Below are positions 1-12,100 of a stretch of DNA of 64,000 nt, in pieces (the first letter of the stretch is position 1; every line of letters starts with the position of its first letter). The position numbers and the translations under genes are program-made. The stretch is from positions 7,254,001-7,318,000 of the forward strand of contig OY720100.1 of assembly GCA_963082875.1 (NCBI GenBank). The letters are read 5' to 3'. The stretch comes from Corella eumyota (lineage: Eukaryota > Chordata > Ascidiacea > Phlebobranchia > Corellidae). The notes beneath the pieces were generated by a model that worked only from the letters and a program-made list of their open reading frames with translations, searched no databases and was not told the origin of the DNA.

Positions 1-12
1 TATAAAACCTAC

Positions 13-189
13 TTATGCATTCCGGCATTGCGTTTGTCCAAGTCATATCAGCTTGGCATGAACTAAGAGGTAGACCAATTAGCTCGTAGCCTGAAACACA
101 GGTGAACATACAATTCGACAAGTACAGATTATTCTCACTGCATTCCGTAATACCGTTGTCTAGTTCGCTGAATGCCGGACAACTTATTT
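13..189 (-). repeat. Lead exon of a sixth three-sushi cassette, cut by the window edge
   Basis: One 177-nt exon with phase-1 borders encodes a complete sushi domain of the lead type (starts with Ile-Ser-Cys-Pro, has DNG before the second cysteine, ends ADMTWTNAMPEC). It sits 966 bp from the lead exon of cassette 5, so the array continues to the left of the window. Confidence 0.8.
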
Positions 190-3100
190 CTGTAAAGATA
201 AAAGAAAATAGAAATTTAATTTTGAACAAAACCTTCCAATTTATTGTATAGTAAAATAGGGGGGTTTGAATGGTTATAATACGTATTTTCGTATTATCTA
301 ACAAACATATATTTTTTTTGAATATTAACTTACTTGTGCAATAATCTAATTGGTTAACCCATTCGGCATCTTCACCACATCTTGTTTTATTGTTTCCGTC
401 AGCAATTAATTCGTATCCGTTATCACAAGTCAAAGAACATACCGACTCAAATACGAATCCGTCAGTGCAAGTTATTTGGCCATTGACATCAGCCTAAAAG
501 AATATACTAAATATTAAAAATGTCATTTGGGAAATAATAAAACGAGAGAAGAATTAAAAATATCTTTTTTTTCACATTGTAGTAATATTTTATTTATCTA
601 AGACAACTTTATTTACCTGAAGAAGACTTTCATGGTCAGAAGGACAGATCTTTTTCTGACAGGTGGCAGCCTCTTTGCTCCAAGTTTGGTCATCCTGGCA
701 CATACTTTCGTCACTGCCTGATGTAATTTCATAACCAGCATCACATTCGTACGAACAAATTGATTCAAAAAGATTTGATTCTGTACAAGATACTGATCCA
801 CTTTCGATAGATAGATGGGATTCGGGACATCTGGTTTCTATAAAAGATTTACAAATTAACTTATTTAAATGCATGCTCACGTAAAAGTTTTACAAAGTTG
901 CTTATTTTTAATTGCAATATTTGTGAAAGTATTAGCAGGTTACATTGTTGTGAATTATATAAAGCTATCTAAACTTACTTCGACATATTGGAACGTCGTT
1001 GTTGAATAGTCGAGTAGCTTGACAAGTTGTTGACTTGCTTCCGATTAATTCATATCCAGGGTCGCAAGCAAAAGTGCAAACTGATTCAAATCTATTTTCT
1101 TCCGTACAACTCACACCACCGTTGTCAAGTTCTTCCAAATCAGCACATGTAATTTCTATAAAAAAAAGTATCAATAACATTATTAAATAGTGGGATAATT
1201 TCCGAGACCTTCCCAAGTAACAATATTGTTTCATCAAAGTTCCAAAGATGTTGTAATAACAATTTACATAATTAATTTTTTTTTTATTACTTACTTTGAC
1301 AATATCCTAACCCAAGTTCCCACATTTGATCCGCCTTACAGTTGGTTACTCCAGTTCCTTCGGTTAGTTCGTATCCAGTATCGCAGGCAAGTGTGCATTG
1401 AGATTCGAACAAGTTGCCCTCTGTGCAAGTTAAACTTCCGTGCATGGCAGCCTATAAAATATAGCAACAACTTTTACCAAGTGCTTTTTTATTTACAAAA
1501 TGTTAACAATTGTTACATTGTTTCAACACTTAAACAATTGCAATAGATTATCTAAGAAATTAAATCTAGTAAAATAGTAAATACCTGGATAAGAATCGAG
1601 TCACTTTGGGGACAAGCTCTTTTCTCGCATACACTCATAAACTCTACATTCCAATTGTAGTTAGATTGACAAGTAGCAGTTCTTGAACTTAACTCTGAAA
1701 GTTTGTAACCGGGGAAACATTCAAAATCGCACCTTGATGCAAATTTGTTTGTATTGGAACATGTCGCCAAGCCATTTTGAAGAGTTGTAAATTGAACAGG
1801 ACAGACAATTTCTAAAAATAAATTAAAATAATTACAATTTAAACTCTTAACTCATTAAGCGTTTGTACCTGCAATTAACACTTTGCATTATGTTATAATT
1901 TTATTTAAATGTAATTTAGTTATATTTTTTACCTCTACATGTCGGGAAGTCTTCGCTGTAAGTTTTATCAGCCAAACACAGAGTAGAAGTAGATCCAATC
2001 AATTCGTAACCACGATTACAAGTAAATGTACAATTTGATTCAAATCTATTTTGATTCGTGCATTTTACAGCCGAGTTTGCAGGCAAAACTATTGCTGGGC
2101 ATTGGATTCCTAAAATCATAGATAACAATAATAAAACAATGTCAATGTCTGGGATCAGAAGTCTTTTTTTTAATAGCAATTGACACAGCAAAGATCTTTA
2201 ACATAAGCCTAAAGTATCAAAACACCAATTAACTTACTTTCACAGCATCCAATAGTTGGTTCCCAATCAGCATCAGCTGAACAACGAGTACTTACTGGTC
2301 CAACTAACACGTAACCTTCCCTGCATGTGACTGTACACTCTGAACCGAAGTAGTCAGACTCGGTACAAGAAAGTTCGCCATTAAGTCTTGCCTATAAAAA
2401 ACAATGTTTATAACATAAAAAATTAAAATTCAAAAAGAAGTTGAGCAATTTAGAAAAAAATATATATATACATTACAAATATAACAAATACCTTAATCAA
2501 TGCTCCGTCAAGTTTTGAGCACCTCTTTCTCTTACAATAAGGTAATTCACCACTCCAAGTTCGATCAGCTTCGCATGTTAATATAGCCACATCAGCACTA
2601 TCCTCTGCGACAGCATCTGGCGAACTAGTCATTTCATAACCTGGATTGCAAACATACTCGCACTGGGATTCAAACCTGAAACCGTTTGTGCAAGTTGCGT
2701 TTCCATTTTCAAGAACAAGGTGTGAAGCGGGACATCTAGTTCCTGAAGAAATATAATTTATTAATTATTAAGATTTTTATTTTTATTTAAAAAAATGGTT
2801 GATTGGTTTTGGATTAAATAAACATATTGACGTACTTTCACAAAATGGTTGTTCGTTTGAAAAAGTTCTGTCGGCTTGACAAGTCGACGAAGGTTCACCG
2901 ACTAAATCGTAACCAGAATTACAAGTAAACACACAGTTTGATCCAAACTTGAAATCTTCGCTACATTCTATCACTCCATTATCAAAACCTTCAAATCCCT
3001 CGCATATTATCTCTGCAAGTAGAAAATACAAAATAGTAAGCATATTAAGTCTTCGGGTAAACGTATAAATTTCGTTATCTTGAGTAACTTACTTTTGCAT

Positions 3101-6100
3101 TGACCAAGCTGGACGTCCCATTGTGCCAAGACCCCACATTCCATGACGTCATCTCCTTCAACAACCTCATAACCGACATCGCATGTTAACCTGCACACTG
3201 ATTGAAAGAAGGAATCGTCCGTGCATGTAACTTTTCCGTTTTGTCGGATCTGTAATAAGAATAAACAACGTTTTATTTTACTACATCCAAAAGCCATATT
3301 AAAAACTTGCTTTTTTATAGTGAAAACTTAAACTGGAAGATTAAAATAACTATTTTACCATGTCCAGTAAATTAGCAGAAGGTGTACATTCATGTTTTGT
3401 GCACACTGGTTTTATGTCGCTCCAATCGCCATTTGCCTTACAAGTAGCTTCAATAACATCATTTGTGCTGTCCTGTAAGGTTCCCGAGATTTCAGTTTTT
3501 CTGAATCTTTGCGAGGATGATTCTTGGTCAAATAAATAACCTGGATTGCAACTTGTCCTACAAACCGAACCGTACAAATTAGACTCGGTACAAATGACCA
3601 TACCGTTGCCAACTGGTGAACGGTCGTCTGCGCATCGAATACCTTTAAACAATAAACAAAAAAGATTTTAATTTTCTTTAAGAAACATTGCTGATACAAG
3701 GCTGTTAGGCTTATAATCCTGTTAAGTTAACCTTTTTACTTACGTTCGCATGTTGGAGGTGAGTGCGTCCAAGTTCTATCTGCTTGACATGTGACGTAAT
3801 CATCGCCTATAAGTTTGTGTCCTACGTTACACGAATAACTGCACACGGAACCGAACAAATTGAAATCAGTGCATTTCACTTCACCATTTGTTGGGATCCT
3901 CTGACTTGGGCATTGCACTTCTGCAAAATTACAATTTAAAATGTTAAAGTATGTTCTGTTTTTAGTTGAATCAAAATTTATGCGGTATAATCACTTACTT
4001 TCGCAATGACCAAGAACTTCAGACCACTCTTGCGATGAAAGGCAGGTTATTCTGTTTTGACCAATCAGATGATAACCAGTTGGACACGTAATCGTACAAG
4101 TAGATTTAAACAAATCACTGTCACTGCAAACAATGGTTCCTAATTGTCGTTCCTACAACATAAAAACATTAGTTAAGTTTAAATGTTTCTCACTATATTG
4201 TTATCGCAAGCTTCTGATATTTTTGGTATATGACTTACCTCTTCAATATCGCTTAATAATGGAAAGCATTTCTTTTTGATACAACTAAGAGATTCACCAG
4301 TCCAAGTGCCTTCAGCTGTACAAGTTCGAATCGGGACAAAGAAATCACCAGTTAGTTCATAACCAGGGTCACAGGAGTATCGGCAAGTTGAGGCGTAGAA
4401 TGTTGAATCGGTACAATCAGCAACTCCGTTCTCCAAAGTAGCTTCAGCGACGGGGCACTGAATTCCTATAAAAATGTTTATTATTTGATGTTACATTAGT
4501 TTATTTTGCAAAATTTTCACATTATGTAAGTTTGTTTTATAACTTACTGTTACAGGTTGGTGTATCGAAAGTCCAAACTCTTCTGTATGTACATTCGGTT
4601 ACTCCGAACCCAATCATCTCGTATCCCTCATTACATTGACTTATGCACAAAGATTGGTAAATATTTTTGTTGGTGCAGTTTATTTCACCGTTTGAAGGCG
4701 CAGAAAGCTCAACGCATTCGACCTCTGGAAATAGCCATAAATAAAAATTTTTAATTAAAATTTTGTTTTTTAAAATTATTTTATTGTGATCTAAACTTGA
4801 CTTACTCATGCATGTTGCCTGTTCACTGTTCCACGACCCGCCAGATCTACAAGTAATCGTGCTTGCACCACCTCGCGGTTCGTACCCTCTGCTACAAGAC
4901 AACTGACAGGTTGAGCCAATGAATCGACCGTCGGTACAATCTAATGTTCGTTGGGCATCCTCTTTAAGTTCGGGACATACAAGCACTACAAAAATATAAA
5001 ACAATTTAAAAAAAATAAATTACCACAAACTATTATAACGAGGTAAGTTTTTATGCACCCGTTTTTATGACTCTTAAGCCTATATATAGGCAAAATGTCA
5101 GCAATTTTCGAAATCGAAACAGGTAATTAATCTAGCACTTACATCTGCACGTTCTCTGGTCAGGTTCCAGCACATAATTCTCACCACAAGAACAATCAAA
5201 ACCTCCTACGTAATTGTCACATTCTTGGTCGCATGGATTGTCGCTCGTTTCGATACATTCGTTGACGTCTGTGCACAAAGTTCGTGTTATTAAACAATTA
5301 TTCGACTTAGAGACAATACGTTTTTAATTATTAAGCAGAAACAAGGAACATTACCGAGAAATACTGATAAACTTGCCAGGTAATGTCAGGTCAAATGTTT
5401 ATTAACCGATTTGTCATAAATGAAAACAATAACGATGTACACACAAACTACATGTAGAGCTAACTTAATATAAGGTGAATAAATAAAAATGGCCTATATT
5501 GATGGCATTATTTATTAAGCGTTTTTAAATGAAAACATACCATTGCAAGTAACTTCTTCAGAAATTATCCAATTTCCATCATCACCACACATGGTTGTGT
5601 TACCTCCAGATATAGAGAACCCAATGCTAAATAAATAATTAAATTTTAATACTTATAAATTCCAATACGCTTTACTTAAACATAATGTATAGCTGAAAGC
5701 TTAACTTACCTGCATGATAAGGGACATTCAAAATCGGTGAAAAATTCCGATAATGAGTTGGATGGATTTTGTTTTCCACATTCGTAAACAAAATTATCTG
5801 GCGACGCAAATCTTGGTGCCTTACATACAACACCTGTATTAAAAAATACGATTATTATTAAGGCAATTAAGCAAATGTTTTATTTTTAAATATTAACGGC
5901 TTACGTTGGCAAATAGGGTTTCTTGAGCTCCACCTGGTGTCCTCTCTACAAGTTATTTCAGTGTTTCCAATTGGTTCGTAACCACGATCACAAGTTGCCG
6001 TACAAACTGAACCAGCATATACACCATCTGAACAAGTGATTTCACCGAACAATATTCTAGCTAACGGTCGGCATTTCTTTCCTAATAAAATAGAAATATT

Positions 6101-9100
6101 TTAGCATAAAAAACAAAGAAGACTGGTTTTAAATGCGATTTAAAAAAAAAACAGCAAAGAACAAATTGTACACTAAAATTTTTAGTTTACTCAAAACACT
6201 ACTTACTTATACAAATAGGTGTTGGAAAGCTCCATCTACCATTTGAACGACCAGAAAATCCGTTCGAACAAACAGTTCGAGATCGACCTGAGATGCCATA
6301 CCCAGGTTGACATTGGAAAGTACAAGACGATCCTAGCCTCTGATAATCTTGTCGATCACAAGTTTTGCTCAATCCGTTTGCAGTGACAAGAGCTGGGCAT
6401 CTTACAGCTGTGGGTAAATAGGTTAAGGTTTGGGTTATGAAAATTCTTTACACATTTATCCTAAAGAACTACCCATTAGGTATAGTTTGCCTTAGCATAA
6501 ACGGTTTTCAAGTGCATTTGTACAAAAAAATGACATTATTTGTATATGACTTACGTTCACATCTTGGAATAGGATAACTCCATTGGCCGGTGTATTCAGC
6601 GTTTGCCAAGGCTTTCGTCGATCGTCTGCACCCAATCTAGAAACAAAGTTCGTTGTTAAATGTCAAACTTAAAAACATTTCAAATATGCAAATTTTAAAC
6701 AATTTAAATATTTAAACACCTACCCTAGTTCTTGCCCGCGGTGGAAAGCCATAACCTCTAGAGCATCGGAAACTGCAAGTACTTCTTTCTCTGTTATCGT
6801 TGTTGCATGAATACGAGCCAAATGAAAACTCGCCAATTCGAGGGCAAGAAACAGCTAAAAAAATCGAAAAAAATAAAAAAATTATAGAGCTCTATTAAAC
6901 TTTATGTATAAGATTTTCATTGGTGTTATGGAATGACATTTATACTTACCAAGACATTTAGGTGCTGGCGAGCTCCACCGACTGGCTTTGGTACATGTCG
7001 ACTTAGCTTCGCCAGATAAAATGTAATCTCCGTGGCATTGAAAAGTACAGACAGAACCAAAGTTTTGTTGGTTAGAACACGCGATAAAGCCAAACGCAGG
7101 CTGGGCAAGTGCTGGTTGACATCTTGTTCCTTCAAGGCAATAATTAAATTTATATTTACGTATTTGGCAAAAGTATGAGTAAATCCCACCTTATTACACC
7201 TTCCACTCTTAAATTAGGTATATATATATAAATAGCACTTATTAGGCGACAAAAAGATTTATAATAACCGCAAATACTGTAATTATCAACTGAAGGTTAA
7301 AAATATGGCGACACTTACTTATACAAACTGGTGGCGTTCCTTGCCAGCGGTTTTTAGTACAAGTTAGTGATGTCTGTCCTTGAACAACATAACCGGGTCG
7401 ACAGGAATATTGACAGGTCGCAGCCTCATCTGGTAATTCCTGACATTCCATCAACACGTTAGCACCAGTGCGAGGGCGAGCTTGACAGCCTCGTCCTAAT
7501 GTAAATACATTTCAATCAGTAATTTATTTTACTTGAAAAACATCATTGCTGGTATACCAACACGCATAAGCCAAATGTAACTTACGGACGCATGTTGGAA
7601 TCGGTGATGACCATCTGCCACTGGCCAAGCAATTTACTTCGTTAATTCCGCTAAGAGTAAGTCGATTCGAACAAGACAACTCACATCCCGAACCTATTCT
7701 CGTCCCGTCCGAACAGTCAGCCACCAAACCTCCGGTAGTTGAAATTCGAGGACACGTGACAGCTAAGTAAAAAAAAATCATATTATAAATAACTTACAAC
7801 TGATCTTACAATAGCGATAAGTTAAGTAGTTCCACTAAATTGGGCAAACCCGCAGAACAGTAAGAATAGGTAGTGATGCTTCATTTAAAAGTCTAGTCAA
7901 AATGTCAATATAAATAACGTGGTTAAAATTTACAATATAGTTTAATAAACTAGTTAAACGTTCTAAGGAACCCGAATTTTATGTCGAAAATATAGGCTAG
8001 TCGCAAGATATGATTCATGTGGTGGCCTTAAGCTTGGACGATGCAATTTATAAAGCAAACACTTAAAACTTTAAAAAAAATTAATGAAAAACACCCCTGG
8101 GCTAACAGATAAGAGACTCGTACGAACTGGTATGGCAATTGAAAATATGCGCTTCGTGACCACACAAAATTCCCTTAAAACCACTATGACCTTGTATTAA
8201 GCTTATATACAATCTGATGCACGCGAGCATATACAGTTAAATTTGGCTTTCAAAAAGACCTGAACAGCTTGTTACAATAAACCTTTGGGGCATATCGAAA
8301 TTTTTAATCCATGAACAGCATTAAAACAATGGTTTAGTAATTCCCTAACATTTAAAGTTGTTCCGGAATTTATAAACAAGTTAGATTACCTGTACAAGTC
8401 GGTCTTGAGCCCGACCATCTTCCACCGCTTTGGCAAGTTCGTGTTCCTTGACTGCTTAATCTGTAACCTCTACAATGTAAAAAGAAGCGTTAAAATGGAA
8501 AGAACCTTGTTTTTTTTAGATCAAACACTGAATTAAGTTGTGCTACTTACTGGTCGCAGGAGTACGCACAGACTGAATCCAGTCGATTGTTATTGGTGCA
8601 TCGAATCTGGCCGTTGCTAAATTCGGACAGAACTGGGCATTGGAATGCATTCCCGGTATCTCTTTCTGTTGTCACTAAATATTTGAAAAAATATTGATAT
8701 TAGACTGCTATGTTCATAATACAGCTATCGATAATCTGTATTAGAATTATACTACCATACATGTAATAAATGTTAGAATTCCAACAATTTTTTACCTGGT
8801 TTTACGCATTTTGGAGGTGTAAGCACACTCCAGGTACGATCAGTTCTACATGTAGATGAACTTGTTCCAATTAATCGTTGTCCTGTAGGGCATTTCCACG
8901 TGCAAACCGATCCCAATGTGATTCCACGGGAGCAAGATAGCGTGAGTCCACCTCTAGTACTAAGCCTCGGAGAGCAAGCTGAAAACAATTAAGTTACACA
9001 ACTAAATTTAGTTTTGTGCAAGACAAAAGAGTATAGTAATTTGTTTTCGGTTATATAACTGACGTATATGCAAATTCCAATTAGCAAATTCAAAATCAAT

Positions 9101-12100
9101 TAAATATATGTGATCCCAGAAACTAATAAATAAACAATTAGTATTGACGCATTTGGCACAAAACAGCAATTAAGGAGGGCAATTTTATATAGTTAAAATT
9201 TTTTGCAGCAATTTTAATGCATTGATAATATCTTATTGGCAAGTTGGAAACAATTAAAAAAAGTTCACACTAACGAATCGTTAAAATCTTGGACTAAAAC
9301 CAGTTTTAAATGTTTAGTTTATTAAGACGAAATTTTAATTGTGTTTCTAAACGTGTTGGGATACAAAATACACGGGTACAAAGTAGCGCCTAGCACCTAA
9401 TATTTATACGAACGCAATTCGGCAACGTGTTATAGATGTCAGATTAAGTTTTTTTGTAAACATAACCTAGTATATACCGCATAAGGAAATTGGAATCGTC
9501 ATCACCTAGTTTAGCTAGCTATCAGTTAGGATTAATCACTTATTTCTAGCAACTTAGCATTTGCAAGTGACATTTGTCGCTTAACTTGGCTTAACTAATA
9601 AATGTTAAGGTTAATTACTCATCGGTGCTGCGCGTATATGTGACGCTAAGGCTAAGGGTTGTTTGTAGTTAGTTGGATTAAGGCCTTTATTAAAAGAACA
9701 CGGGGAATTTATAAGCCTCAAATACACTGTTCCTTAAGCTGGATTACGTCGGCAATGGAACCTGCTTGTCCACATTTTTTTAACTGCTTTATTCCCAATA
9801 AGGAGATTATAAAGGTTACCTGCAGATCGGTTATGTGTACCAGTAAACGAACTTACATCTATTCAAACCTAATCCTTATTTAATTTATTTTATGCCAACT
9901 CCATTCGAATAAATGAACATGTTTATTAAGTACATTACATAATTGCTGGTAACGCAATTAGTGCTCTTCTAAAAACAATACTAAAGTTGATGTATTAAAT
10001 TTAGTACTTACTGTTTCCACATGGCAGTTCTGCTTTGTTGCATAAATCGCTTTTGCACATGCATCTACACACTGCATCCTTACTGTAAAAAACAAGGAAG
10101 TTACGTATTTAAATTACTAACCCTATTTATAAAAGTCAACTATGGAACGCTTGTGGCCAAGAAAGGCGTTCGTAATGTTTTTAAGGCTGTTTATGTGGTT
10201 GTACTTCTGCGCGTATGTGCTTTGGAATTTAAATTATGTAATGAAAAATAAATAAGTCTTTTAAACAAACAAGTGCTTATACAAAAGCCCATATTTGTGG
10301 ACCTATAAAAGCTTCGATCATTTTTCCAAACTTAATTAGGTTTATATTTAAAACTCGCGATGTTATGAAAACACTTAAACACGTGCGCTCACGTCAAACT
10401 CTTACGTATAACTTAAATTTATTTTTCGACAAGTTATCAAAATTATTTTTAATATTTTTTATCTTACAATTTTTATCAAAATAGTTTTTAATTTTATTTT
10501 TATTTTAACTTACGTGTTGGTGCCGCTACAAGTTTTTGTGACGTCAACTCCGTTTTGAATGACTCTGGCCAACCGCGGTTGAAATTGGGAACAGGTTTTT
10601 GTAATGGTTTTTCTTCCATTTTGGAAACGTACTTCGTTTAAACAGGCGTCCTAACAAAAAACAGGTTTTAATTGGTTTATTTTTACCCATGAAATATCAG
10701 ATTTAATTTTTATTGTATATAATGTTATTTAAATACTAATTTGTTGACGACAAATTGTTTCAGAGATTAAAATATGCTAGATTGCAAAACGACTTTTCTT
10801 GTTTTGTGTTTGCTTGGTATATAACAAAATTATGGCATCAAATTAGCTGTTAATCAAGTTTAAGTATACCCTAAGGTCCAATACACTAATTCGTGATCAC
10901 CTTGTATCACCTTGTTAGGTTGTTCGTTTAAAAACAAATTATTTTGACCTCTAGTTTATGGCGCATTACAGAGAAATATAAACCACGGTGTTATTTTTAA
11001 GAAAAAAATTATAGGTTTATAATTACTTTGTTTATACGTTATGTATTTTATATATTTTCTTAGCAACAGCGGAAGGTTTTATATTTTATTGTTTTAATTT
11101 TCGAACAACAACGTAGACAAGCTTTTAAACACTTGTACTTACAGTTCCTCTTGGGCAACCTTTTACTCTACATTCTGAGTTCGAAGCCCGGCCATCACAG
11201 GTATAACACTGTAGGTTTGTTCTCACTAAAATTTCCGAAACCGACTGCAGCGGTCGACCGTTTGCTCGCAGTGCTTGTACTTGTATAAGAAATTGTCTCT
11301 GTAAAAGAAAAAGGTTTTAATTTACACATTTGATCTAACCAAGTTTATTAAAATATTGATTAAGTTTTTTCTACCAAATGTTACCAAAAAAGACGAGTAA
11401 TTATACTGCATTTTGCAACTCTTATAAAAAGTTTTGCTGGCTTCTGCAGATTATAAAACGTTAATCTTAAAAATGTTTGTTTTTAATTCATTGACAAAAC
11501 AAATTATAAATTGCCTTTGTTTATATATGTAAATATAGGATTTTCAATAGTTGTTAGGATTAAACTTTGTATGGAAATATTTTAAACATAATCATTTCCT
11601 TATTTAGAAAGCTTTAATTTAGATCCTCAAATTAAATTATTTTCATGATGTAAATGTTACGAAAAAATTCCATAATTTCTTTTTAATTGTCTGCTAGACT
11701 TTGACATTTACAAACGTCACTTACTCCTGGAATAAGTCCTGGAAGGATGGCATGCCTTTGATGTCTGCCAACTCTTTCCTCTGATGTCGCAACACTTTGC
11801 TCAAAACTATTGTCGATCCATTCCTTAGCAGATAACCTTAAAAAAAACATAGTGGTCATAATAAAAAACATAATTCTCAACTACTTAAAGTACTTTGTAA
11901 TTAATCTTTTAAAATTTTAATCAAGTTCAAAATCGCGTTTCATGCTTTAAAGATAATTTTAAAACAAGTTTATCAATGTTGTGATCTTAATTCGTAACCC
12001 GTCATCAAGGTATATTGGTAACAAAGCTGGTATAATTATAAACGAGTTGAACTGCCTAGATGGGTTCGGAATTCAAAATGTGTCTAGCAATTGACGTCAT

